64,000 nt of DNA from Capitulum mitella. Lineage: Eukaryota > Arthropoda > Thecostraca > Pollicipedomorpha > Pollicipedidae. Shown piece by piece: positions 1 to 10,500 of this stretch. The stretch is from the NCBI GenBank assembly GCA_030062745.1, contig CP099850.1, positions 2,108,001-2,172,000 of the forward strand, written 5' to 3'. A program made the translations under genes and the position numbers. How positions within the stretch are numbered: position 1 is the stretch's first letter; the number at the start of each line of letters is the position of its first letter. Under the pieces are notes generated by a model. That model saw only the letters and a list, made by a program, of their open reading frames with translations, was not told the DNA's origin and ran no database searches.

Positions 1-189
1 GGCAACAATATAACTTCTTTGTATACTATTCGGGCACGTTCGATAGTAATTTAGACAACTAGCTTAGCATTAACAAACATTCGTTTTTTAGACCTTTCTG
101 CACCCCTGGTGAGGATTAACAATCCAGTACAGGTCTGGTCCGCTCTTGTAACTATGCCTTCGATCATGGTAAGTTATCCCCATCTCAAA

Positions 190-780
190 GGCAGGGTATA
201 ATGACATTAGTTCTGAAGCCTGGCAAACCAAAAGAATTCATCGACAACTGGCGTTCAAACTCTCTCCTTGCTATTACTAAAAAGTATTGTCAAAAGAAAT
301 CTTGAATTGTCTCAGAAATGTTCTGCATGGCCTCTTAGACCTTTGCCAAAAAGACTTTATGAAAAACAGGTACACTGGAGAGTGCAGTCGGATAGTTTAT
401 GATATTGTATGGGACTCGAAAGACAGAAGAAGGTCCTGGTGAGGTGAGGTCCTGTGATTTATGCAATCTCGTCACTTGTAAGCGCGAGATCCTTATGCTT
501 TTGGCAGATTACCGCAGCGTTTTCGACTCAGTTAGTCTTAATTTTATGATGGAAGCTCTCGGTATTTTTTCAACTTTGGCAAGGATATGCAGAATTGAAT
601 CAGGGTTTTATTGCAGGCAGACTCTTCGTGCATAGCTCAGAACAAAATGTCGATTGGTTTCTTCCCGATCGAAAAAGACTGCAGGCAAGGGGATTGTTAT
701 TCCCCACTGCTTTCCATAAGACGAGTCTAAATTCTCGCAGTCATGATTCGCAACAACGCAGAATTAACCTGACACCGCCT
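190..780 (+). pseudogene. L1-like non-LTR retrotransposon, reverse transcriptase fragment
   Basis: Broken pieces of a LINE reverse transcriptase can be read across several plus-strand frames. Near 207-275 the frame gives LVLKPGKPKEFIDNW followed by LLAI, matching the conserved block 'P..GK...NWRPISLL' of L1/Tx1-type elements. Near 497-570 a second frame gives LLADYRSVFDSVSLNFM, corresponding to the first catalytic-Asp motif. Near 745-768 a short IRNNAELT stretch matches the region after the palm. Frameshifts and stops separate the blocks and the second catalytic motif (YADD) is not seen, so it cannot code for an active enzyme. It may continue left of the window. The clade is inferred from motif style only. 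Confidence 0.7.
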
Positions 781-945
781 GGGACGTTTTCACACCCGCG
801 GCTGTCCTGGGGTTGTCCGAAAGGGCGCCCCCTGTTATCTCAGGATCTCACCGTCGGATGTAAACTGACCTGCCACCAGTCGATAGCCCTGATGCTTGCA
901 ATTCAGAAAATACTATGTCAGCCCTGGTCACGTGACTGATGACGC
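766..945 (+). repeat. Dispersed repeat, copy 1 of the family also at 19568
   Basis: This ~180 bp stretch aligns with 19568-19745 over its full length: shared blocks include CACCGCCTGG, CTATCTCAGGATCT, CCACCAGTCGAT and AGCCCTGGTCACGTGAC. The second copy is the left end of an element with matching inverted ends, so this one is probably the left end of a related insertion. Its right end is not found nearby. Confidence 0.75.
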
Positions 946-2560
946 CACAGGCCACGTACAACGCACGGCACCACGTCAGAAAATAGATTAGCGGTAAAAG
1001 TGTACCGGATGATGGTAGTGGGTTCCGTGGAGCACATTTGTGAGATTTTCGTTTTTAGAGGTCAGTTTAGGTCGGTGACCCAGGATGGCCTCATATGACC
1101 TTGGGTGGCCTTGGTGGCAGAAATTTAAACCGTGAGGCATTTTTGGATGCCAAATTCCGACTCAGTGCCAGAATTTACCCCGGCATACCACAAAATAGGA
1201 TATCTGACACCGGGAAATTACATTAAACTGTGCTGAATGTATATTACAATTAAGCTGTGCTGAAACACCAATTCAAGTACAGATACTGGCACAATCATTT
1301 GTTGTGTGCATAAAACTCCTCGATAAGGAAACGTGGTACTTTAAGTCGTGCCAAACCTTCCTTCAGACTATCAGGTGCCTGGAAAAACAGCAATAAAATC
1401 ACAAGAAAACAGACTTGTTGCTTTTTCCATTTAGGATGAAGGACCGGCATTGAACGAAAAAAACACTAAACTGGGACATAGAGGCAAATTTCCATCCGCT
1501 GCGCAAAGCCAGAGGTTTCTCCGGGTAACGAAGCATGAGTCTGTGGCCTCGGCCTTTTCCCGGCGCATATGGGATCCGAGGGAGGGGGGGAGGTCGTCAC
1601 GTGGCAAATTCTCCCCGGACGAGCGGCCGTATTCGGCCGCACACCAAAACGGCAGGCAGGTGATGGTGCGGCCCGCGAGGGACTGTGCGTCACGAGAATA
1701 GCCGCCAACGCCGTCCGGCTCGGTGATTTCGAAACGCTGGGGTGGTGGGGCCGGGTAACCACGGCAGTATTTGCCGTGGAATGGCTCCGAGCGTACGCGG
1801 CTCACCGGCAGCAGGTATGACTGCTGAGGGTTGGGAGGACCTCGATACCACGTTCCAGGTATTCTTCCATGAGGCCTAAGGAAACGACTAAGTAACTGAA
1901 ATCCCATACAGAGCCCTGAATAATTGTGATGAATCCCCAGCCATGCCCAAGGTTACGATTCTTTCAACAGAACTGATCAACCGTGGTGCTCGGTCCTGCA
2001 TTGGTTACTGCTGACGCTGATTGGATCGATCGATGGCCAAGCCAGTCAGTTCGGGATGCCAGGGTTACTGATCCCTGGTCGAGGAATCACTTTCATTTGC
2101 GTTAATCTTTCCCGAACACAATGGTGTACTACACATAGCACGGTCGAGTTGTGAAAGAAATATGCAAAAATCAACAAGCTTTCTTTGATCAGTGTAGTTA
2201 CAGACTTGCATCATCGAACGCTGTTCTTATCCTTGCTGGTGTGAATATATTTACGCAGCTGCACAGCCGATAATGCGGAGAAATGGAGGGTAACGAGGAC
2301 ACAGGATGAAACGAAAAACGGCTGTGTCGTGTCAGCAAGCGGTGCTGCCTGCCGGTCGACTGGTCAGGGTTCATTTATCCCACTGCCGTCAGTTTTCCAG
2401 GTGGCCGAATCGGATCAACGCGTCTTCGGTGGCCGGCTTAACGCATTTCTTGGTCGTGGTTAGGGTGGGAGGTGGAGGGGGAGTTCTAAGCTGTCTGATG
2501 TAATTCGCTGGGGTGAACGTTTTCTGTGCGAAGCCCATAAATGACGATACGGTCCTCATT
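946..2560. other. Gene-free stretch; one unassigned open frame
   Basis: No known gene is recognised. On the minus strand 1431-1907 is open for 158 codons in a GC-rich patch, with a usable splice-acceptor-like CCCAACCCTCAGCAG (minus strand, near 1820-1835). Overlapping frames on both strands are open over the same bases, as expected from GC-rich composition, so coding status is doubtful. The rest holds scattered GGTCA/TGACC words and nothing else that I can name. Confidence 0.35.
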
Positions 2561-2634
2561 GTTCCCTGTGAAATGAGTTCCCTGTGAAACAATGTTCCCT
2601 GTGGAACGAAACTCATTGTTCCCAGTGAAACACC
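2561..2634 (+). repeat. Short tandem repeat of GTTCCCTGTGAAA
   Basis: Four imperfect units beginning GTTCCC(T/A)GTG(A/G)AA occur at 2561, 2577, 2594 and 2618, spaced 16-24 bp. This is a small local duplication with no visible gene context. Confidence 0.7.
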
Positions 2635-2639
2635 TTGCT

Positions 2640-3210
2640 GACACAGGGCGTGAGGCTGAAAAAGGAAAGAAAGGCTTACTAGCTATTTTTCTTTTAACAA
2701 TTATATTAAAACATAAATTCCTAATACAAATTCCTACATATAAGCTGACATTAGGTCACACGGTGTTTTCCGTTTGCTTCTGACTGTCCTGGCTTTTCTG
2801 ACTGGGACAGGACACTTCCGGGGCAGGTGCAGAGGCAGCCATGAGCAAACGAAGAAAATGCAATCTTGGATCAGACCATGGAGCAAACGGGTGGTGTACA
2901 CATCGGTTTATTATGTCAGATACCCAGAAAAACACCGCTGCTTCTATTCTGCGGCATGGCAGGAGCCATAAATCAGCCTCATCAACAGATGTGCATCGTC
3001 GGATAAGCGCGTTCCAGGCAAATGTCCTCCCAGCTGACCCAGACGGCTCGGGGGCATGTGCGTGTTTCGGCCGTTTCCAGACATGGCGACAACGCACGTA
3101 AAATGCACAACATTCTCCGCGCTGGAGTAGTCATAACACACCGCCGTGCCACTTCCACAATACCTTACAAACGAAAACATGTGCCGCTGCGAAGAAAGGT
3201 GCGTGTGCAT
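2640..3210. other. Gene-free stretch next to BEL/Pao remnant
   Basis: Several short overlapping open frames but no recognisable domain. If the BEL/Pao element were intact its integrase would lie here on the minus strand, but I see no HHCC or DDE-like pattern. Confidence 0.4.
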
Positions 3211-3550
3211 TCAGGGCAGTTCACTGAGCCAAACCTTACACAGCGTGAGCGCATTAGCTGGTAAACTTCTGGTCGTGGAATCAGCAGGGTTGTCCTCACC
3301 AGCACAAGGCGACCAGTGAAATGGAAAGTAAAAGCTGGGTCTCAATGACGCGATTAGAGATGAATTGCTCCTGGCGCTGTGGGCTGTCCTGATCCAACTC
3401 AGCCAAAACAGCTGCGATGTCTCATCTGAAAGCCCTCTAGCCTCACTCACCTGTCCAGAGAGGATCCAACCACAGGCGGCCTACTGAGGCACGTGTCCCG
3501 TTTCCGCCGCTCTACACCTCGCCCCGCCAGCTGCGAGAAGCTGTCCAGCC

Positions 3551-3717
3551 CAGGGGCGTAACGGGCGTCGTCAAGCTGAAATCTCCTTTAAGCCACCTTG
3601 TTTTCGGGTTCCCGAAATTTTAATTTATTTTCATTTCTGGCTTGTAAAGCAACGTTGGATTTTCAAGTCCAATGAAGCCATTTCCCCCTAGCTCCCGCCC
3701 TCTTGACTACGCCATTG
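3551..3717. mobile_element. hAT-like MITE inserted in the BEL/Pao protease-RT junction
   Basis: The ends are CAGGGGCGTAACGGG and, as reverse complement of the right end, CAATGGCGTAGTCAAG, giving an imperfect terminal inverted repeat with core GGCGTA. The interior shares CTTGTTTTCGGGTTC with the element at 4769-4951. Possible GTCCA target duplication at the flanks. It interrupts the retrotransposon just after the end of the protease-side reading frame. Superfamily is inferred from the terminus style only. Confidence 0.55.
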
Positions 3718-4768
3718 GTCCAACTCCATCAGGATATTAACGGTCCGGAGGCGGTCATGTTCGTAGTTGTTCGTCAGCTCGAGATAAGTGAAGGGTCTCA
3801 GGGGGCTCAGGTAGGAGGTAGGAGAGGTAGGAGGAGAGCTCAGGTAGGAGAGGCCGGAGACGTGTCCAAGTGGTTGGTAACTGAATGGCTCGAACAGTTT
3901 CAGCTGTGGAAGAGGACAAATTAGCTGCACAAAGCTGAATGCCAGACACATTCCTCTCGTCACAGGACGGCCCTGTACCACCGAAGGCAACATATGTCAA
4001 CTTTTGTACTCCTTGTCTTCTAGGTCTAACAAGTTTCACAAGAACTCCAGAGCCATACGTCCTGTCAGACCCGGTGTCAAACAGAGCCGTGGCACGTTCT
4101 GGAATGCCTTCTTCTCTCCGTAACAGACCACGAGCGGTCAGCAACATACCAATTGGGCCCCGCCCAAATGGTATGATTAGGTCGCATGACATTGTCTCTG
4201 GGCACACTTTGGACATCCGCCCTTCCCGTTGAGCATAAAAGCACATGATCCCTGACAAAACCCCTGGCACTCATCACTGTCATCACAGCATACGCCGCAC
4301 TCGACTAGGTGGTCTTTTCCAATGTACACGAAACACTGACCAGCTCGCCTCACCCTATGCTGAGTTCCTCGCAGCAGTCCCGTACATTTAGCCGGCTGAT
4401 GAGGCCCGCGACGTAAACCGCATTCTGCACGTGACGGGTCCTGCAGAGCGGCAACAGAGGCAGAGCCAGCAATCCTCCGCTCCGACCGTCCTGGTGCGGC
4501 ATACGCCGACAGCTGGCTCAGGCGCAGGAGCTCTCAGGCTGGCGAAGGCGCCGGACCGCTCACCGTTGTCGATTTCCTTCCTCAGAAAGGTCGTCAGCCG
4601 CCCAAGATCGCTCTCCCTCTCGGTATTCTTGGACCCTCTCTATCCTAATCTCAGCTGAAAGCTTTGATAGAATAAATGGTGTCAGAATGCCACCATGCTA
4701 ACACTTCCCATACCTCCAACTCCCGACACCTCCAGGCTTCTGATTGAGCAACAAGGTGGTTCTGCAGA

Positions 4769-4951
4769 CAGGGGCGTAGCCACTACTTCGCCAAGGAAAA
4801 AGCCTGGACAAACCTAAGACCGCTTCAAAGTTGAAAACTCCTCTGATTTGGACCACTTCGTTTTCGAGTTCGGGAAATTTTTAATCAAAGAAAAATTTAA
4901 TTTTCGGCCGCAAAGGAGATGCTACCTTTTTCTCTCCCCGCTATGCCCCGG
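4769..4951. mobile_element. hAT-like MITE, second copy, inserted in BEL/Pao gag
   Basis: The left terminus CAGGGGCGTAGCCAC pairs with a right terminus whose reverse complement begins GGGGCATAGCGG. CTGCAG lies immediately outside both ends and may be part of a target duplication. The interior matches 3551-3717 (CGTTTTCGAGTTCGGGAAAT against TGTTTTCGGGTTCCCGAAAT). Reading through it, the gag similarity resumes on both sides, which supports insertion after the retrotransposon was in place. Confidence 0.6.
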
Positions 4952-5450
4952 CCTGCAGTACCTGGAGGCTACTGCAGACTATGGGTGCAAACGACAGGAG
5001 CTCATGAATGGAGGAAAACATGATTATTATTGATTGTTCCATTCCTGATTATTCCACTCCTGTCAAAAATGACCTTGAAAATATCGCTGGTCACTTGTAG
5101 ATTCACCGGTACGAGGCAGCCCTCCCACACTCTGACTCGCCTCATTCTTCAGAGAAGGCTTGAAATATGTCAACTTAAGCATTTTTGCAATACCAGAGAC
5201 ATCAGTAAACACATAAAGGAGCATCAGAAGGCGAACTAATTCGAAGCATCTCCAGATAATGTTGACATGTCAATCTCGGACAGTTTCAGAACATGAGCGC
5301 TATCACATGCACCACTGTGAACTACTGGTTTTGTTTGAAATGCTTGCAGAACCGTTTTAGTCTTGACTGCCTTAGCCACAGAAGTCAGCAACCTCAGCAA
5401 TGTCTGGTTCGAGAAAATCACCACCCTACCACCACCCATCACCTACCAGC

Positions 5451-6954
5451 TCAAGCTCTACAGCAGAGTGAGCATCATCTAAGGCAGCGGGCACGAGATC
5501 AAACTCACGAGGGTGGTGCTGAAGATCACAGCGATAAAAACTTTTTGACTCACCAGAATCCAGGAATTTTCCTGCTGCCCTGGACAGACAATCCTTGGCT
5601 GTTATCCGGACACTCTCAGAGCTCACTAGGCCACAGCTCATCTCGGGCTTCGCCACCAAAAATTATTGCGCGGTCTGAACACAGCACTAAAACGCGGCGC
5701 GCCTTCCAAGATTTAACCCTCGCCAGACGAGGGGGTGGATCCCACTCCTAAACAGTGTTTCCGAGGCAACGGCAAAGCGACGAACGAAAGCGCCGAGAAA
5801 TCTGGCAAAGGTGACGATACATTCATTGCATATATTTAAAAAGATGCCCTAGGCCATGTCAGGTCACCGAGCTATGACGTCATTACTGAAGGCCCGCAGA
5901 GCGGTTTTTGCTCCAAATATCTTTTTTTACTGTTTTGGGGTAATAGGTATGCATAAATGACCGACGGCGGGCATGAAATCGGTTCAGAATGGCATTCCAC
6001 ATGCAAACAAGTTACTTCAGATAAATCGATGACCTTTTCAAGGTCAAACGAGACCAATGACCTAAGATGACTCTGTTCACTTTAAAACGGTCCTATGCTA
6101 ATTTCGCGATGAGTGCAATGCGATAATAGAGACGATTTTAGGTCTTTTTGGCCCCAAATGTGTCGTTTTTGGCCCCGAAAAATGGACTTAAAGTAAAGTA
6201 TAAAGTTTGGCATGGACTAGGTCACTGGTTGGTCTGATTGGGTCGAATGGGGAACCGCTGGATTCCATGGGTACACAGCTATCGATTCCTCTTCGGCCCG
6301 TGGTGCTAGCCCAGTTAGGGGCCAAATGGCGAGGGGAGGTGTCTACGACCACCTCCACTTGTCATCGGTGCACGTAAATGTCTCCCCCGTCCGGCGAGGG
6401 TTAATATCCACCTGGCCTATAAGGGGCAAACAAAAATCGGTAGCAGAGGATGCAGTTTTCTCTGCTGCGGTCAGCTGACCGGGTCGGGGTGTTGGCTTCT
6501 CAATTCGGTCTCACAGTCTCTTGGGCTCAATCATCTAGCGTCTTGTGCCAAGTCGTGTGTCTCGTCAGCCGTCTGTCGGTGGTCTGCCGGCCTCGGTTGC
6601 GGTTGCGTCAGTCGGCCCGGCCGGCGGCTGGTGGATTCCTTCAGGCCACGTGGGTCACGTGACGGACCTTTTCCCGCGTAACGTCCGTTAGGGAACTACA
6701 TCGGCAAACAGGCCATTTACTGACACTTGGCGAGACACAAGACTTGACTCAAGACTGGACACCTGAAGCCAACAGTCTGTCCGTCCTAACTCACAACCAG
6801 ACATGGCTGGAGACCGAGCACCCAGAGTCGCCGAGTGGCGATTGGAGAACCGACAGCGACATGCGGTGGGGTGTGTGACGTAATGGCCCACCACTATTTT
6901 CCCCGACACGGTCACGATAATGGCGTCTGAGCGTGTGCCAGCGGGGTGGAACAA
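5451..6954. other. Gene-free stretch with TGACC/GGTCA words
   Basis: No gene recognised. Around 5426-5659 the minus strand is open next to the gag piece and could be more of that element. From 5840 to 6240 there are repeated GGTCA/TGACC words resembling those at 38.0-38.3 kb, and a doubled TTTTTGGCCCC at 6148-6175. A short open plus-strand frame at 6450-6662 shows no domain. Confidence 0.4.
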
Positions 6955-7018
6955 CGTGCTATATATACATAACACTAAATATATATAGCACTATATATAA
7001 TATATAGTGCTATATTTT
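6955..7018. repeat. AT-rich perfect hairpin
   Basis: ATATAGCACTATATAT and its reverse complement ATATATAGTGCTATAT lie next to each other, giving a long AT-rich cruciform-capable palindrome preceded by a third related block (GTGCTATATATAC). Confidence 0.7.
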
Positions 7019-7190
7019 TAATGGAACTGCAACCTGCAGGTGTTTCGACTAACATTCCTCTGTAAGTAGCAAGGACATCCCGCATTGTATTTATTGTTTT
7101 CCTACAACAATGTGAACTTTACGCGTGAGACAGGTCGAATTCCGGACCATGACCCAGTTCTGCAATGAAAATTTTTGGCGATGCGCAGGG

Positions 7191-7191
<1 letters not shown>

Positions 7192-7229
<38 letters not shown>
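7192..7229. repeat. (AT)n microsatellite
   Basis: An uninterrupted run of about 19 AT units. Confidence 0.95.
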
Positions 7230-7233
<4 letters not shown>

Positions 7234-7609
7234 AGCGTAGTCGGCAACTAAGCTTCGTAACTGGCTAGAACACATTGAGAGGAACGTCCGCAGTCCCGTG
7301 TAGTGTGATACCTCAATGGTCAGCAAATGGTTAACCATCGGGCGGGAAACAACGGCAGCAATGAAATGTTCCCTGGTCCATTTAGCCATTATTTATTACG
7401 GTCCTTCCGAAATGAAAATGATTTCATTGCAATGACCAAACCATGACTTCCATCCTTCGGTGGGAACTGTTCTCAGTGACATATGCCATACATTGAAAGG
7501 AGTCTTTTGATAGAATGTGCACCGGTATTTAAGGTAATTCATTCGTGTCTACATGCTTGTGCACACGAAAAATCATTTCAACTTATTTTTACTGACTGTG
7601 ATGTCGCCT

Positions 7610-7820
7610 TGTCTAGCTGACTGGGAAGACGGGGTGGGGCGGAGAACGAACCGAGGGCCCGACATTCAACTTCCTCCCAAATGCGAGTTTCTCAATCGAT
7701 TTAGTCCACTTTGCTTTGACCGACGGTAATTTTTATTTCTCATTTTTTGGGTTACCATTTACCAAATAACAAACTATATTGCCCTCGTTAAAACCAGCAG
7801 AAAATATGGGGGCCAAATCA
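7610..7820 (-). repeat. Dispersed repeat, inverted copy of 17327-17700
   Basis: The stretch GTTTCTCAATCGATTTAGTC at 7685-7704 is the reverse complement of GACTAAATCAATTGAGAAAC at 17621-17640. Further blocks match in collinear inverted order: GGGGGCCAAATCACC against GGTTGATTTGGGCCCC, and the CCGAGGGCCC/GGCTCGGCCC region. Family unknown. Confidence 0.6.
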
Positions 7821-8574
7821 CCTTTGTAGGGCTAAGGTCTATATTAATGTGGGTCATGGCCCTCATAAAAGACAACAAATCGACACCCCTGCCTTTAGGC
7901 ATACAGGCATTTTGCATGGTTCAGACGGATCCCACTGCATTGTTCACACAAGTCTAAAAAAGACGATTACATTTATTAACAGCCATCGCACAGGTCCAGA
8001 GCCCGACAGGCACACGCAAAGCCGTCGCGACGAACGTTTTTTGCTTCCCAAACAGCCTGAGCAAGACACCGAAGAGCACAAACGACGACATGACGCCATC
8101 CTTCCGCCCGACAGCTGCAGGAAAAGTAGTTGTACGACTTCTTCACGCCACATCTATGTTCATAAATCAGTCAGGGTAATATAGTCGTTATTTTCGTGTT
8201 CTGGAGTACACAAGGGTTGCATTCTTTGCTACTTTCCATATTTTTCGAGACCTATCGCGATTTCTTCTTTGACGGTATACCAAGTAATATAAAACGGCCA
8301 TTGATAAAAAGCGTCATAAAAACGTTGGCATGCGAAACGGTGAAACTCAGCCTTATCACGCAGATACACACCATACAAAATTCACAGTAGCTATATATGT
8401 CTGTTTTTCTGGTGTCGTAATTTTGCCTGGTCTTCAAGCTCCTCTTGTCGTCTCTTGTCAGAACAGAAGAATCAAAATAACTAATTCTCGTAAACAATCT
8501 AGAAGGCAGTTCGAAAGTCGAAAAGTTAATAGCTGAAACGTCAAGTTTTCAGGCATAGGTTCAGAAAGTACTAT
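7821..8574. other. Gene-free stretch
   Basis: An open plus-strand frame of 111 codons (7849-8184) has a low-complexity, charged composition and no recognisable domain. I see no other feature. Confidence 0.4.
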
Positions 8575-10065
8575 AATGGACTCTGCTCACATGTCGATTG
8601 ACTGTGGGTCACCTTTGCCTAATCTCGACCGCCTCCCGTCCTGTTCCGCGATACCGGCTTTCTCCGTTGCTATCATGGACGACGGCATGGTGTTCAGGCT
8701 TGCCTTGCGCTGGAAGAAGTGTCGTGTGGGCGCTGACTTGTCGTGCTTGATGTCGGCGATGGTTTCTTTCATTTGGATTCCTTTCGGTCATACACTTCCT
8801 CCTATGTTGCTGCAGTCACACGCTGTTTCATATACATACCGCCGCTTTGACGCTGGGTGAGGCCTGCTTGTCCTTGGCCTTTACAAACTGGTTGCGTATG
8901 CGAACGGATGACTTCGTAACACATATGCCATGGCGACGGAACAACTTCTGTATTATTTCGCCCAGGCCACGGACATAGGGAGGAACACGAATATGCCATC
9001 GTCTTGTCTTCTTTCCGTATTTACGCCCGGGGTTGATTGCTGCGTTCATTTTTCATGGCATGTCGAAGAGGCCACCAGGGTATCCATTTGATTTGAAGAT
9101 GTTCTTGGTTATGGCAAGTTCTTGTTTCAGAATTATCTCCATGTTGCATAGCAGACGGCCCATGTCTGCCATGTTCTTGATTGCACCATTCTTCATACCG
9201 TGGGGGTGGATGGGGTCATTTTAGCGACACGTTTAATATAGTGGGTTCCGCTGTATTGGGTTATTCACTGAGGTTCGTAGATGTAATCCACGTTTCTTTA
9301 TCGAAGCGTTTAGAAAAGTAAGCTGAACGATCTCTTTTTCGGTGGCGAACTTAATCGCGGGACAAAAACCATGAAAAAGTGTGTGAAACTCATCCAAGAC
9401 AGGTCTGCCGTGCGGCCATGTAACAAATGTGTTGTCCGCGTACCTTTTCCCCATCTGTGGTTTAAGTGCAGCTGCATCGAGGACAGTTTCCTCTAAACGC
9501 TCCGTAAAGTCATCAGCAAGAAATGCAGATAGACTATCCCCTTGGGTTCGCTTCTTTGTTGATAGGAATTTCCATGGCACTGGAAATACTGGCAGTCCAG
9601 GCGAACCAGTACGTTTTTTCAAGGCTTCAGTGTCACTCTCAGAGCCCTCAAAGAGCGTACAGCCTTCCGATAACTTTGGACAGAGTACCTGAACAACTTC
9701 CTCCAGTCACTTTTCTAAAAAGGGGAACCACATTATAACAGGCCATGATGCCTGACTTACAAAGGATAACTTCCTTTACCTGTTGTGCAAAGGAAGCGGA
9801 TGTTTACGGCGAGCTTTGTTTTCCACAGAGCCGGACTCTCAATCCCTGTAGAGTGCGTTGTTGTTCCATTTGCTGGGCGGCCGTCCACACTTGTCATGGA
9901 CGTCGGGGCCTCGTGGCTGTACATTTGAGAGTGTGAAGAGGGACACAGGGACACAGCTCTCTTGATGAATTCCTGGCAGTCGGTACACACGTGGACAGGA
10001 TGAGCAACTTCACTTAACCTTCTTAGCAAAGTTGTCCGACATTGCTTTTGTTCTTTGGACTGTAT
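8575..10065 (-). pseudogene. Penelope-like element (RT plus GIY-YIG remnant)
   Basis: Minus strand, high to low. 9757-10040 contains CTDCQEFIKRAVSLC and HSQMYSHEA, corresponding to the 'H..NS.DF' and 'SYDV.SLFTSVP' blocks of Penelope-type reverse transcriptases. 9233-9622 continues with GDSLSAFLADDF.ERLEE, then KRYADNTFVTWPHG (catalytic motif at 9431-9442), CPAIKFATEKEIVQLTFLN and the thumb. 8828-9049 has YVRGLGEIIQKLFRRHGICV followed by RNQFVKAKDK, the linker ahead of the nuclease. 8587-8791 retains pieces of the GIY-YIG nuclease tail in two frames. The second catalytic Asp of YxDD is Asn here, and several stops and shifts are present, so it is dead. It ends ~440 bp downstream of the receptor gene's stop codon. 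Confidence 0.85.
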
Positions 10066-10090
10066 CAACGACCAGCTTGACTTGCTTTTC

Positions 10091-10096
10091 TTTATT
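10091..10096 (-). promoter_or_regulatory. Possible polyadenylation signal of the GPCR gene
   Basis: TTTATT on the plus strand reads AATAAA on the minus strand, about 400 bases beyond the receptor stop codon. The distance is plausible for a 3' UTR; there is no transcript evidence. Confidence 0.3.
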
Positions 10097-10500
10097 TGGC
10101 CCGATCTCTCCGATCTTTGCCCATTTTTCTTTCATTGTCTTCTTCCTTCCTCTTTTTAAGTCTTCTGTCGGGTCTTCCTTAACTTCTGGTGGCTGCGAAT
10201 CGGCCCTTCATTGTTTCACGTGTCACTGTTTTTTCTACTGTTTGGTATCAATAACCGTTTTCTACTACATACCACGACACAGCAACAGGTCTCGAAATAT
10301 GTGGACAATAACAAAAATGTAACTCTTGTGTACTCCGAAAAACGAAAGTAGCACAAGTCGTGGTTTGAACGGCACAGCCAGCAGTCGACACCGCCTGCGC
10401 CGGCCAGTTTTCACGGTCGGAGGACGCCGCCTCCTGGTGACGACGCAGCCGCCGAACACTGAGCGGCGGACATTGAGCTCGGCTTTCCGGCTCACGGCGG

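Larger units (their letters stand above)
3211..5450 (-). pseudogene. BEL/Pao LTR retrotransposon remnant: Gag, zinc knuckle, protease, RNase H tail
   Basis: Read on the minus strand from high to low coordinates, conserved BEL/Pao blocks appear in order. At 5236-5442 is a Gag segment with KLSEIDMSTLSGD, the 'KLPK-E-P-F-GD' signature. At about 4440-4680 is a Gag C-terminal piece with LGRLTTFLRKEIDNGERS. Near 4290-4400 the HQPAKCTGLLRGTQHRV and CFVYIGKDHLVECG blocks are the zinc-knuckle region. At 4067-4078 is the aspartic-protease DTGS, followed by KLTYVAFGGTGPSCDERNV. At 3280-3300 is GEDNPAD, the end of the RNase H region. The whole reverse transcriptase between protease and RNase H is missing, and frames change repeatedly. 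Two small elements have inserted (3551-3717 and 4769-4951). No LTRs were identified. The element is inactive. Confidence 0.85.

Noticed and set aside
1431-1907. 158-codon minus-strand frame as a gene
   Set aside because: Competing open frames on both strands and no recognisable domain; kept only as an unassigned stretch.
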